Part shown: positions 1-8,504 of the stretch, in pieces
Layout: each line of letters begins with the position of its first letter
How positions within the stretch are numbered: position 1 is the stretch's first letter
NCBI GenBank assembly: GCA_903891375.1
Contig: CAITEL010000351.1
Span: forward strand, 1-14,942
DNA length: 14,942 bases
Direction of reading: 5' to 3'
From: an uncultured Neisseriaceae bacterium
GTDB taxonomy: Bacteria > Pseudomonadota > Gammaproteobacteria > Burkholderiales > UBA11063
Notes under the pieces: generated by a model
What the model saw: the letters and a program-made list of their open reading frames with translations, nothing else
Told to the model about the DNA's origin: nothing
Databases searched by the model: none
Made by a program: the position numbers and the translations under genes

Positions 1-99
1 GGATTAGATCCAATATTACAATTACGTGCAGCAATTAGTTCTAATGAATGGAATACTAACTGGAAAAGCATAGTTACTAATGCAATTTCTATTCATTGA
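1..99 (+). CDS. 3' end of an unidentified gene (partial)
   Basis: Reading frame 1 is open from the window edge to a TGA at 97-99 and encodes the last 32 residues of a protein ending ...SIVTNAISIH. It contains LRAAISSNEWNTNWKSI, rich in Trp and Asn. The other two forward frames hit stops early. I do not recognise the family from so short a tail. It is followed by about 160 bases without a convincing ORF before the acyl-CoA ligase gene, so it may belong to a separate unit. Confidence 0.4.
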   Translation, partial: GLDPILQLRAAISSNEWNTNWKSIVTNAISIH

Positions 100-260
100 T
101 GGCGTCATGTATTACACTTCCAAGTATCTTTATGTATAGAGTGATGGGGCGGTTGGAATATTACAAGCAAAAGTAGTTCATATTCTGTTACAATATCTTC
201 TTATATGTGAATTGCATTTTAGATTAAACACAATAGTTTTTTTATTAGGAAGTAGAAACT

Positions 261-1820
261 ATGCAAAACTTTCGTTTTAATAATTTATACGAGATTGTTG
301 AACACAACTTTAAGTCGCACCCAAATAAGACAATTGTATATGAAGAAGATATAAGAATCAATAATGCTAAATTTAAAGAGTATGTCGATACAGTTGCAAG
401 TTTCTTGATTCAATTAGATATAAAGCCCAATAATAAAGTGGCATTGATTATGTCAAATTCATGGCAATATATAGTAAATATTTTTGCGATTAGTAAAATA
501 GGGGCAGTGGTTGTTCCTGTAAATAGTTTTTTTAAAGCGGATGAAATAGCCTATGTATTAAATGATTCAAAAGCAGAGTTATTATTTTCATCGCAAAAAT
601 TTGCGGAAGAAACTAAAAACCTTATTTCTAAAACTAACATTAAAAAAATTGTGTGGGTTGATGGTTGTCCTGTAGAAAATGAAAAAAACATAAATTATGA
701 TTCAATGATTAACCAACCATTACAGTTATGTTCAGCACATACCTCTACAACTTAGGATACTGCATTTATTTTATATACATCGGGTACTACAGGGAAGCCA
801 AAAGGCGCTGAGTTATCGTTTAAAAATATATTGTCAAATTGTGCTGGTGGTCAAAAATTGATGGCAGTTAAAGATGGACAAGTAAAGATGCTCTGCTATT
901 TACCAATGTTTCACGCATTTACATTAACTGCTACTGTTATTTTACCGATATATACAAATAGTGGGGTAATAGTAATTCGTTCTATTAGCAATAAGAGTGA
1001 TTTTAAGAAGTTGCTAAAACAATTACTGTTTCAACGTTGTAGATATTTTGCTGGGGTGCCAGATATTTATAATGCAATGTCAAAAGCTAAATTACCATGG
1101 TACTTTCATTGGTTTCATAATGTAAAGGGTTTTATATCAGGTGCTGCGCCATTATCTGATGAAATATGTAATCGATTTTCTGCATCATTTAAACGTGGGA
1201 AGTTGATTCAGGGTTATGGTATTACGGAGTGTGCCCCGATTGTTGCTTGTAATTCGCCAAAAAATAATAGGTTTGGTTCGGTAGGGCAAGCATTATTAGA
1301 TTATCAGGTGAAAATTTTTGATGAGAATATGCAAGAATTATCGATAGGTGCTATTGGTGAGATATGCGTTAAGGGTGATTGTGTAATGAAAGGTTATTAT
1401 AATAGACCAGATGACACTAAAGAAGTTATTGTAAATGGTTGGTTCAGAACTGGTGATATTGGGCGTATGGATGAAGATGGCTATATTTATATTGTGGACA
1501 GGAAAAAAGATTTGATTATTCATAAAGGGATGAATATTTATCCTCGAGAAATTGAAGAGGTTATTTATACTAACCAAAATGTGAATGCCTGTGCTGTTGT
1601 TGGTGTTAAAGATAATGATGTTGGCGAGATTCCAATTGCATATATTGAGTTAAAAGAAGATATGACCACTACAGAGGCAGAAGTTAAGGAATATTTGAAG
1701 CCGCATCTTGCAACCTTTAAAATGCCACGTCGGGTATATTTTATTGAGAAATTACCAAGAAATGCTACAGGTAAAATATTAAAACGTGAACTACGTGAAT
1801 TAAATACAACACAAAATTGA
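261..1820 (+). pseudogene. AMP-forming acyl-CoA ligase (long-chain fatty acid-CoA ligase-like), interrupted by an in-frame TAG
   Basis: An ANL-superfamily adenylate-forming enzyme that would activate a carboxylic acid, probably a fatty acid, with ATP and CoA. Both halves lie in the same frame (519 codons), split only by TAG at 753-755 (codon 165). The stop falls just before the ATP-binding P-loop YTSGTTGKPKG (774-806). Downstream are the YGITE motif, the TGD motif with its DRKKDLI hinge, and the C-terminal catalytic lysine of NATGK (about residue 505). Overall length is normal for the family and no frameshift is present. The start ATG at 261 has AGGAAG at 247-252. As read, translation would give a 164-residue N-terminal fragment without a catalytic site, so it is called a pseudogene. 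A sequencing error or suppression cannot be excluded. The exact acyl substrate is not determinable. Confidence 0.85.
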
Positions 1821-1834
1821 AAGGAACTAAATTG
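1821..1834 (+). promoter_or_regulatory. Ribosome-binding site and TTG start of gltX
   Basis: AAGGA (1821-1825) begins on the base after the ligase TGA stop and is followed six bases later by TTG (1832-1834). It decides the gltX start, and its position suggests translational coupling or re-initiation after the ligase reading frame. Confidence 0.7.
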
Positions 1835-3202
1835 ACTATAACTAGATTTGCGCCGTCACCAACTGGCTTTTTACATATTGGGAGTGCGAGAACTGCATTA
1901 TTTTCTTGGGCTTATGCCAGAAAGCAACAGGGGAAGTTTATTTTAAGGATTGAAGATACTGATTTAATGCGTTCCACAGAAGAATCAGTTACTAGTATAA
2001 TTGATGCAATGCACTGGTTAGGACTTGATTATGATGCTGGACCTTTTTATCAAACACAACGAATGGAGCGTTATAAAGAAGCAATTCAAAAATTACTAGA
2101 TGATGGTAAAGCGTATCGTTGTTATTGTAGTAAGGAAGAATTGGACGTTATGCGAGAACAACAAAAGGCTCAAGGGTTAAAGCCGAAATATGACAGAAGA
2201 TGTCTTCATGGAAGCACGAAGAAGGACGGAGTAAGCCCAGTAATTAGGTTTAAAAATCCAGAAACTGGCAGTGTGCTTTGGGATGATTTAGTCAAGGGTA
2301 AAATTGAAATTAATAATATGGAATTAGACGATTTAATTATTGCTAGAAGTGATGGAACTCCAACCTATAATTTTTGTGTGGTGATAGATGATTTGGATAT
2401 GAAAATCACTCATGTGATTAGGGGTGATGATCATGTAAATAATACTCCAAGGCAAATTAATATATTACAAGCGTTTAATGTTCCTATGCCACTTTATGCG
2501 CATGTGCCAATGATTCTACGTGATGATGGGCATAAGATGTCAAAACGAACTGATGCGGTGAGTGTTATGCAGTATAAAGAAATGGGGATTTTACCAGAAG
2601 CGTTATTAAATTATCTAGCCAGATTATGTTGGGGGCATGGTGATGAGGAAATTTTTAGTTTAGAACAGTTTGTGGAATGGTTTGATTTGCATGGTGTTTC
2701 AGTTTCGCCTGCAAGATTTGATATGAAAAAACTACTTTGGGTTAATGCTCAGCATATTAAGATCAAGAGCAATGATCAATTAGCGGTGATGGTTAAAGAT
2801 GCGTTTAAATTAAAAAATATTGAAATAGAATATTCTCAAATTGACTTAATCAAAGTGATTGATTTAGTTAAACCAAGAGTGGATAACATTAATAATTTGG
2901 TGACTGAATGTGCTATTTTTTATCAGCCAGATATTGTTACAGAAGAAGATAAGGAGAAACATTTAACCATAGATGCCTTAGCTATTTTGAAGAAATTTGC
3001 CGCAAAAATTTCTCAAATTGAGTGGACAATCGAGGCTGTAAAATTAGCGGTAAAAGAGTTCTGTGCAGAAAATCAAATAAAAATGCCACAGTTGGGCATG
3101 CCACTTAGATTAAAGTTGTGTGGTGAAACACATACTCCATCATTTGATATGTTAGTCTTTATACTTGGTTGCGATGAAGTTATTCAGCGAATTAATAGTT
3201 AA
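1832..3202 (+). CDS. gltX: Glutamyl-tRNA synthetase (class I)
   Basis: Charges tRNA(Glu) with glutamate in the cytoplasm. The class I signatures are both present: the HIGH-type motif as FAPSPTGFLHIGSARTALF (H15-I16-G17-S18) and KMSKR at residues 235-239. The zinc-site residues C97, C99, C124 and H126 follow the Cys-x-Cys...Cys-x-His pattern of zinc-containing bacterial GltX. The C-terminal anticodon-binding region is complete, and 456 residues is normal. I chose TTG at 1832 because AAGGA at 1821-1825 sits 6 bases upstream and the product then starts TITRFAPSPTG, as is usual. An earlier in-frame TTG at 1817 overlaps the ligase stop and has no better ribosome site. The gene lies 11 bases after the ligase stop, so it is probably co-transcribed with that broken gene and with alr. 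Confidence 0.96.
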   Translation: MTITRFAPSPTGFLHIGSARTALFSWAYARKQQGKFILRIEDTDLMRSTEESVTSIIDAMHWLGLDYDAGPFYQTQRMERYKEAIQKLLDDGKAYRCYCSKEELDVMREQQKAQGLKPKYDRRCLHGSTKKDGVSPVIRFKNPETGSVLWDDLVKGKIEINNMELDDLIIARSDGTPTYNFCVVIDDLDMKITHVIRGDDHVNNTPRQINILQAFNVPMPLYAHVPMILRDDGHKMSKRTDAVSVMQYKEMGILPEALLNYLARLCWGHGDEEIFSLEQFVEWFDLHGVSVSPARFDMKKLLWVNAQHIKIKSNDQLAVMVKDAFKLKNIEIEYSQIDLIKVIDLVKPRVDNINNLVTECAIFYQPDIVTEEDKEKHLTIDALAILKKFAAKISQIEWTIEAVKLAVKEFCAENQIKMPQLGMPLRLKLCGETHTPSFDMLVFILGCDEVIQRINS

Positions 3203-3219
3203 GACGATGTGGTACTAAA

Positions 3220-4353
3220 ATGCATTATACTACGATAGAAATTGATTGTCAGCAATTCATTAATAATATTCAAATTTTAAAAACTTATATTGGAAAATTA
3301 AAACAAAATATAAAATTTTGTCTACCAATTAAGGCAAATGCTTATGGGCATGGTTTAGTTGGCATTGCTAAAGTTTCTGAAGAGCATGTTGATTATTTTG
3401 CTGTAGCTAATTTAAATGAGGGTGAAGTATTACGCCAAAACGGTATAGTTAAACCAATATTGGTCTTTGGTGCTTTTGCTGATGAACAAGTTGCTGGGTT
3501 GATTAAACATCAATTAGAAATTACAGTATCATCATTATACAAAGCAGAATTAATTACAAAATATTGTAAGAGTGGTAGACTTAAGGCAAGAATCCACATC
3601 AAAATTGATACAGGAATGAATAGGGTTGGGGTTAGAGTTAGTAGTGCAAAATCTCTGATTGACTTTGTTGTAAGGCAAAAAGAATTAGAATTGGTGGGGG
3701 TTTATTCACATCTTGCAAATAGTGACGTTATTAATGATGAATTTACTTTTAGGCAAATTGAACAATTTAAACATGTTTCAGACTATGTGAAATCAATAGA
3801 TGGTAATGTTATTTGTCATTTAGCAAATTCTGGGGGAGTTTGTTTTTATCCTGAGTCATATTTTGATATGGTTCGACCAGGTATTGCCGCATATGGTTAT
3901 TTACTAGATATGATAAAACCAGAGTGTGAGTTAGCTAGAATAAAACCATGCTTTAGTTTAAAATCAATGGTAACATATTTTAAAGTAGTGGCAAAAAATA
4001 GTGGAATAAGTTATAACCATACTTATATTACTTCGGAGCAAACAAGGGTAGTTACGATACCTATTGGCTATGGTGATGGGTATAGACGTGCATTGTCAAA
4101 CTTAGGGCAAGTTATAATGCATGGAAATAAATATACCATTTCTGGCATAATCTGTATGGACATGTTGATGGTCGATATAGGGTATGAAGGTACTGCTTAC
4201 GTAGGTGACATTGTTGTTTTGATTGGAAATCAAGGAACTGAAAACATAACCTTAGAAAGTGTAGCAAAGTTATGTGGTACTATAACTTATGAAATTTTAT
4301 GCGGTTTCAATGAGAGAATCCCACGAATTTATGTAAATAATTCTAAGACATAA
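3220..4353 (+). CDS. alr: Alanine racemase (PLP-dependent)
   Basis: Interconverts L- and D-alanine, supplying D-Ala for peptidoglycan. The N-terminal TIM-barrel carries the PLP-lysine signature PIKANAYGHG with K38 as the Schiff-base lysine and Y42 nearby. The conserved KIDTGMNRVG segment follows. The C-terminal beta domain has the second catalytic base Y265 in ISYNHTY, then TIPIGYGDGYRR, and the protein ends with YEILCGFNERIPRIY, as complete Alr proteins do. At 377 residues it is full length. The ATG at 3220 has only a weak ribosome site. The gene sits 17 bases after gltX, consistent with one transcript. An insertion sequence begins 14 bases after the stop, so any original terminator or downstream partner may have been displaced. 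Confidence 0.95.
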   Translation: MHYTTIEIDCQQFINNIQILKTYIGKLKQNIKFCLPIKANAYGHGLVGIAKVSEEHVDYFAVANLNEGEVLRQNGIVKPILVFGAFADEQVAGLIKHQLEITVSSLYKAELITKYCKSGRLKARIHIKIDTGMNRVGVRVSSAKSLIDFVVRQKELELVGVYSHLANSDVINDEFTFRQIEQFKHVSDYVKSIDGNVICHLANSGGVCFYPESYFDMVRPGIAAYGYLLDMIKPECELARIKPCFSLKSMVTYFKVVAKNSGISYNHTYITSEQTRVVTIPIGYGDGYRRALSNLGQVIMHGNKYTISGIICMDMLMVDIGYEGTAYVGDIVVLIGNQGTENITLESVAKLCGTITYEILCGFNERIPRIYVNNSKT

Positions 4354-4367
4354 TCAATAATAAAATA

Positions 4368-4384
4368 CAGTAATTCCCCATAAA
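4368..4384 (+). repeat. Left terminal inverted repeat of the IS
   Basis: CAGTAATTCCCCATAAA. Pairs with the complement of 6218-6233, with the block AATTCCCCA identical. Confidence 0.7.
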
Positions 4385-4449
4385 GGTTAAAATGTAGTAA
4401 AATCAATACCTGTGAGCGATATCAAAAAACTATTTTTCGCAGGGTTTAT

Positions 4450-6000
4450 ATGAAAAAAGAACGAGAAACATTGTCCATGGGTAGTTTAATCGAGTGTGCT
4501 GGGGGAGAGTTTGCTAAAATAGAAGACCCAAAACCTAGAAGTGGTTTTTCCATTAAAGATTGTTTATTGAGTGGATTGGGGATGTTTTATTTAAAGATGC
4601 CCTCAATGCTCCAGTTTGTAAATGGAGTTACGGATAAAAATAATGTTTTGGTACAAAACTTAGTAAATTTATATGGGATTGACAGTGTGCCAAGTGATAC
4701 CACACTCAGGCTTAGGTTAGATGAAATAAAACCTGGAAAGAGATTTCAGTATGTATTTGATGGATTAATTAGTAAACTCCAACGAGGCAAGCTATTAGAG
4801 GATTTTCGTTATTATGAGGATTACTATTTAGTTGCAATTGATGGTACTGGATATTTTTCTTCAAGTGATATTCGTTGCGATAATTGTTGTATAAAAGAAC
4901 ACAAAGATGGGAGTGTAAGTTACTACCATCAAGCATTATCGGCAGTAATGGTTTGCCCTGGAATTAAGGAGGTTTTACCGTTAGGAATTGAGCCGATTAT
5001 TAAACAAGATGGTTCAGTTAAAAATGATTGTGAGATAAATGCCGCAAAACGGCTTTTACAAAATATACGCACCTCTCATCCTAATTTAAATATTATTCTG
5101 TTACTGGATGCATTATATGCCAATGGTCCACTAATTAGATTAATGCAAGAGCTAAACTTTCGCTATATTATTACTGGTAAGAATTTAAATCATATGTATG
5201 ATGAATTTAAGAACAATGGAAAAGCTGTAACTTATGAGATTAAGAATATTGTGCAAGAGCAAAAATATAGATTTGCCAATGAGTTAGAGTTAAACGCTAC
5301 ACATCCTGATATTAAGGTAAATTACGTTGAATACAATGAATTAACTCATAAAAAGAAGTTTAAAGTTAGAGAGATGATTTCTGAACCAACAGATGATAGA
5401 TTTCCGCGTAGAACTGATGTTGTGGTATATAACGGTGAAGTATACTTTAAACACAAGGAGTCTGGGAAGTTAACCAAGTTAGTTTTACCTAATTTTGATA
5501 AAGAGGTAATTTTGCGGAATGTAAAAAAATATATAAATAGCATAACCGATGATAGTATTGTATCGCAAGGAGTAGACAGTCCAGCTAAAAATTTCTATAG
5601 CTCTTGGATTACAGATCTTGAATTAAGCAAAGAGAATATTCAGTTTATTATAGTTGCGGGTAGGGCAAGGTGGTGTATTGAGAATGAAACGTTTAATACT
5701 CTAAAGAATTTGGGATACAATTTTGAACATAATTATGGGCATGGTTATAATAACTTGAGTGTGGTTTTATGTCATTTAATGTTTATTGCTTTTGCAATTG
5801 ACCAAATACAAGCATATTGCAGTTATTACTTTAAACAGGCTTTAAAAGTTGTTTCTGCCAAAAAATATATTTGGGAAAGAATTAGACCTGTGTTTACCAT
5901 GATTGCTGTTACATCGTGGGAGGAGTTCTATGATGCAGTTATTAATTTTAATTTGTATTGTGGGAAAATTGCAGTGGCACAATATCCTCCAACTCAATAG
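4450..6000 (+). CDS. DDE transposase (IS4-like superfamily, exact family uncertain)
   Basis: Catalyses DNA cleavage and strand transfer for the surrounding IS. The RNase H-like catalytic triad can be proposed as D131 (VAIDGTGYFSS), D220 (ILLLDALYANGP) and E411 (RWCIENETFNTLKNLGY). An insertion of about 190 residues between the second D and the E is as expected for IS4-like enzymes. R407-x3-E411 with K419 downstream resembles the YREK signature. A Cys-rich stretch (RCDNCC) follows the first Asp, and an EHNYGHG motif follows the catalytic Glu. The ORF is uninterrupted at 516 residues with start ATG 4450 and AGGG at 4441-4444, so it may be active. It ends in TAG. I am confident it is a transposase but not of the family name. 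Confidence 0.85.
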   Translation: MKKERETLSMGSLIECAGGEFAKIEDPKPRSGFSIKDCLLSGLGMFYLKMPSMLQFVNGVTDKNNVLVQNLVNLYGIDSVPSDTTLRLRLDEIKPGKRFQYVFDGLISKLQRGKLLEDFRYYEDYYLVAIDGTGYFSSSDIRCDNCCIKEHKDGSVSYYHQALSAVMVCPGIKEVLPLGIEPIIKQDGSVKNDCEINAAKRLLQNIRTSHPNLNIILLLDALYANGPLIRLMQELNFRYIITGKNLNHMYDEFKNNGKAVTYEIKNIVQEQKYRFANELELNATHPDIKVNYVEYNELTHKKKFKVREMISEPTDDRFPRRTDVVVYNGEVYFKHKESGKLTKLVLPNFDKEVILRNVKKYINSITDDSIVSQGVDSPAKNFYSSWITDLELSKENIQFIIVAGRARWCIENETFNTLKNLGYNFEHNYGHGYNNLSVVLCHLMFIAFAIDQIQAYCSYYFKQALKVVSAKKYIWERIRPVFTMIAVTSWEEFYDAVINFNLYCGKIAVAQYPPTQ

Positions 6001-6217
6001 CAGAAATATTGACCGACTGGAACTATACTGAGCATTATTGGTGGATTTAACCAGTATGGCGGTAGCTTTGCCAAAATTATCTAAATGAACTATTTTGCAG
6101 ATATTTTGGAAATCTTTATCTCTATTTTGAAACGTGTGGAGGTTATTTACAGATAATTTTACTCTTTTGGTGGGGTGATTTATATTGATATAACCATTTT
6201 ACCTACAATAAAGTGTG

Positions 6218-6233
6218 TTTTGGGGAATTGCTG
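6218..6233 (-). repeat. Right terminal inverted repeat of the IS
   Basis: Read on the minus strand it is CAGCAATTCCCCAAAA, matching the left end at 4368-4384 apart from position 4 and one base in the A-rich inner part. Confidence 0.7.
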
Positions 6234-6248
6234 CACTAATACCCTTAT

Positions 6249-6400
6249 GTTGATATATCCTATTTAAATGTTTTATTTAGGCATTTTTTGGCTAGATTAC
6301 GACGTAAAACCAAGTGCTACAGTAAATATAAAAAATGTTAGAGTATTCAGTTAAATTACTGGTAGCTAAATGGAATGGATCATTGTCTATACTATATTAA
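6249..6400 (+). pseudogene. Degraded C-terminal remnant of an IS1-family transposase
   Basis: Translating from 6249 gives ...LNVLFRHFLARLRRKTKCYSK (C-terminal block of IS1-type transposases, which have (L)ARLxRKTxCYSKS). At the A-run 6329-6334 the frame breaks. In the shifted frame from ATG 6335 it continues as MLEYSVKLLVAKWNGSLSILY and stops with TAA at 6398-6400, which is how IS1-like proteins end. In the first frame a stop lies at 6237-6239, so nothing upstream is coding. The N-terminal zinc-finger part and the catalytic D residues are absent. The fragment starts about 15 bases after the right end of the neighbouring IS, suggesting that insertion or deletion by that IS removed the rest. 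It is a fossil, not a gene. Confidence 0.65.
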
Positions 6401-6477
6401 CAATGCCTTATTTTAAATATAAAACATGGCTGAACAGTACATCGAAAAATAGTTTAATAGAATTTAAAAATGTAGTA

Positions 6478-6483
6478 TATAAT
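6478..6483 (+). promoter_or_regulatory. Possible -10 box for the transporter gene
   Basis: TATAAT, 38 bases before the ATG at 6521. No good -35 is found at 16-18 bases. In DNA this AT-rich a chance match is possible. Confidence 0.35.
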
Positions 6484-6520
6484 ATGTCCTGATAACAAAT
6501 AGATTATACAAGGTAAGAAT

Positions 6521-8485
6521 ATGCTTCTTTTATCCAAATTAAAACAAATTCTTATTGGAAAACCGCTTAATGCGTTGAATCCCAATATAAAAAAACACAT
6601 TGCTCTTATTGCTGTTATTGCTTGGATTGGCTTAGGCGCTGACGGTTTATCTTCCTCAGCTTACGGACCAGAAGAAGCATTTCTTGCACTTGGCCCACAT
6701 ACTGGCATTGGGATTTTTTTAGCGTTTGCAACAGCAATTACAGTCTTTATAATAGCTTTATCATATAACCAAGTTATTGAACTATTCCCTAATGGTGGTG
6801 GTGGCTACAAAGTAGCTACACATTTACTTGGGCCATCTGCTGGTGTGTTTTCTGGTAGCGCATTAATTGTAGATTATGTTTTAACTATTGCTGTTTCCAC
6901 CGCCAGTGGTGTTGATGCAATATTTAGTTTATTACCACCTTCTTTCACTACACATAAAGTATTAACAGCCATTGGTATTATAGTTGTCTTAGTTATACTA
7001 AACTTACGAGGAATGAAAGAGTCAATTCGTATATTAATACCTTTATTTTTGGGATTTTTAATCACCCATGTTGCCGTGATCGTTATTGGCGTATCTTATC
7101 ACCATGCAGGTCTTTCAGATATTATGCCAAATGCAACTCATGAGGCTATGAAAATGTCTAGTAATATGGGATGGCTTATGGCTCTTGCCATTTTTCTACG
7201 AGCCTATTCAATGGGTGGTGGTACTTATACAGGGCTAGAAGCGGTTTCTAATAATGTAAATATTCTGGCGGAACCTCGAGTACGCACTGGAAAACTCACA
7301 ATGCTGTATATGGCTATCTCTTTGTCTTTTACTGCTGGTGGTATTATCTTACTTTACTTGCTATGGCATGTGCAACCAATAGATGGAAAAACTCTTAATG
7401 CTGTAGTTTTTGATAAAATAATTAATAAGGTTGGGCTTGGTCATTACTGGTTACCTATAATTTTATTTTTTGAAGCGGCTTTACTTTTTGTAGGTGCAAA
7501 TACAGGTTTTCTTGGTTGCCCAGCTGTAATGTCAAACATGGCTGTTGATAAATGGCTACCTCGCCAATTTCGTGAATTATCTGATCGCTTGGTCACTCAA
7601 AATGGGGTATTAATATCTGGGATTGCTGCAATTCTTGTACTCATCTGGGCAAAAGGTGAGGTATCTGTACTTGTTATTCTATATAGTATCAACGTTTTCT
7701 TAACTTTCTCTTTATCGCTTCTAGGTTTAACCGTATACTGGATTAAAAGTAGAAAAAGTAAACCTCAATGGTGGAAAAAATTAATCTTGTCTTCAATCGG
7801 TTTACTCGTCTGTTTTTCAATTTTAATCATAACCGTCACTGAAAAATTTACTGAAGGCGGGTGGCTAACTGTATTAATTACAGCATGCGTGATTACTTTT
7901 TGTTTCATTGTACGACGACATTATAGAAAAGTAGGACAAAAATTATCTGAGGCTGACGCAATCTTTGCCACACATTTTAATTACAAAGATATCAATAAAA
8001 AAAGCTTACTCACAATATCTGATAAAAATGCCAAAACTGCAGTTTTTTTTGTAACTAAACATTATGGAATGGGCTTACACGCCCTTTTATGGGTACGGCG
8101 ATTATTCCCTGATGTATTCACAAATTACATATTCATAACCTCTGGCGAAATAGACTCTGAAGCAATGGCTACTGATGAAATATTTAAAAAAGAGTACCGT
8201 AAAGACTTAAACTACATTATAGAAAATTATCGATACTTTTGCACCGAACACACCATACCTTCGGAAGGTTTATTTAGCTATGGGGTAGACGAAACAACTG
8301 AATTGATTAAATTAACTGATTTTATCCAACAAGATTATCCTAACTGTATTTTCTTTGCCAGTAAACTAATTTTTACTGACGAAACATGGTGGAGCAGACT
8401 TTTACATAACAATACATTAAATGTACTACAAAGAGAGTTACATCTTCAAGGAAAACAAATGGTTATCCTCCCGATGAAAATTTAA
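6521..8485 (+). CDS. KimA/KUP-like APC-superfamily permease, probably a potassium importer
   Basis: An inner-membrane transporter of 654 residues. The N-terminal part (about 28-475) has roughly a dozen hydrophobic segments. The start IGKPLNALN...GADGLSSSAYGPEE, then FPNGGGGYKVA, SALIVDYVLTIAVS and VILNLRGMKES, closely follows Bacillus subtilis KimA (YdaO), a high-affinity potassium importer. D41, Y48 and D118 fall at positions that correspond, by my unaided alignment, to potassium-binding positions in KimA. From about residue 485 a soluble C-terminal domain contains KTAVFFVTKHYGMGLHALLW and ends with HLQGKQMVILPMKI, comparable to the cytosolic domain of KimA. ATG 6521 has AAGG at 6510-6513. 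It stands alone behind the mobile-element debris. An amino-acid permease is the alternative. Database names of the type 'APC family permease' would be expected. Confidence 0.8.
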   Translation: MLLLSKLKQILIGKPLNALNPNIKKHIALIAVIAWIGLGADGLSSSAYGPEEAFLALGPHTGIGIFLAFATAITVFIIALSYNQVIELFPNGGGGYKVATHLLGPSAGVFSGSALIVDYVLTIAVSTASGVDAIFSLLPPSFTTHKVLTAIGIIVVLVILNLRGMKESIRILIPLFLGFLITHVAVIVIGVSYHHAGLSDIMPNATHEAMKMSSNMGWLMALAIFLRAYSMGGGTYTGLEAVSNNVNILAEPRVRTGKLTMLYMAISLSFTAGGIILLYLLWHVQPIDGKTLNAVVFDKIINKVGLGHYWLPIILFFEAALLFVGANTGFLGCPAVMSNMAVDKWLPRQFRELSDRLVTQNGVLISGIAAILVLIWAKGEVSVLVILYSINVFLTFSLSLLGLTVYWIKSRKSKPQWWKKLILSSIGLLVCFSILIITVTEKFTEGGWLTVLITACVITFCFIVRRHYRKVGQKLSEADAIFATHFNYKDINKKSLLTISDKNAKTAVFFVTKHYGMGLHALLWVRRLFPDVFTNYIFITSGEIDSEAMATDEIFKKEYRKDLNYIIENYRYFCTEHTIPSEGLFSYGVDETTELIKLTDFIQQDYPNCIFFASKLIFTDETWWSRLLHNNTLNVLQRELHLQGKQMVILPMKI

Positions 8486-8504
8486 TGCAAAATTCTTAAA
8501 GATA

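Larger units (their letters stand above)
4368..6233 (+). mobile_element. Complete insertion sequence with one DDE transposase gene, about 1.87 kb
   Basis: Imperfect terminal inverted repeats bound one transposase ORF. The left end reads CAGTAATTCCCCATAAA (4368-4384). The complement of the right end (6218-6233) reads CAGCAATTCCCCAAAA. They share CAG and the nine bases AATTCCCCA. A second pair, GGTTAAAATG on the left (4385-4394) and the complement of CATTTTACC on the right (6195-6203), may be subterminal binding sites. About 230 bases of non-coding DNA lie between the transposase stop and the right end. No clear flanking target duplication is visible, so the outermost base is uncertain by one to three positions. 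Family assignment below the DDE/IS4-like level is not secure. Confidence 0.75.
6001..6520. other. Long intergenic stretch: IS right end, IS1 remnant, transporter leader
   Basis: This 520-base gap holds the non-coding 3' part and right repeat of the DDE insertion sequence (to 6233), the IS1-type remnant (6249-6400), and then about 120 AT-rich bases with a possible promoter before the transporter gene. I see no intact ORF, tRNA or recognisable riboswitch in it. Confidence 0.6.

Noticed and set aside
100..260. Possible coding continuation or RNA gene after the first stop
   Set aside because: Reading past the TGA soon meets more stops, and there is no tRNA-like or recognisable RNA fold.
753..755. 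Programmed recoding of TAG, such as pyrrolysine insertion
   Set aside because: No recoding element or pyrrolysine machinery is visible in the window, the ligase family does not use it, and TAG ends the transposase gene here. A mutation or sequencing error is simpler.
4355..4362. CAATAATA left of the IS and CACTAATA at 6234-6241 right of it, as a target-site duplication
   Set aside because: The left copy is 5 bases away from the proposed terminus while the right copy touches it, and one base differs. In AT-rich DNA this match is weak.
6401..6520. ydaO-type c-di-AMP riboswitch upstream of the KimA-like gene
   Set aside because: The region is too short and plain AT-rich after the IS1 remnant. 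I see none of the conserved paired segments expected.
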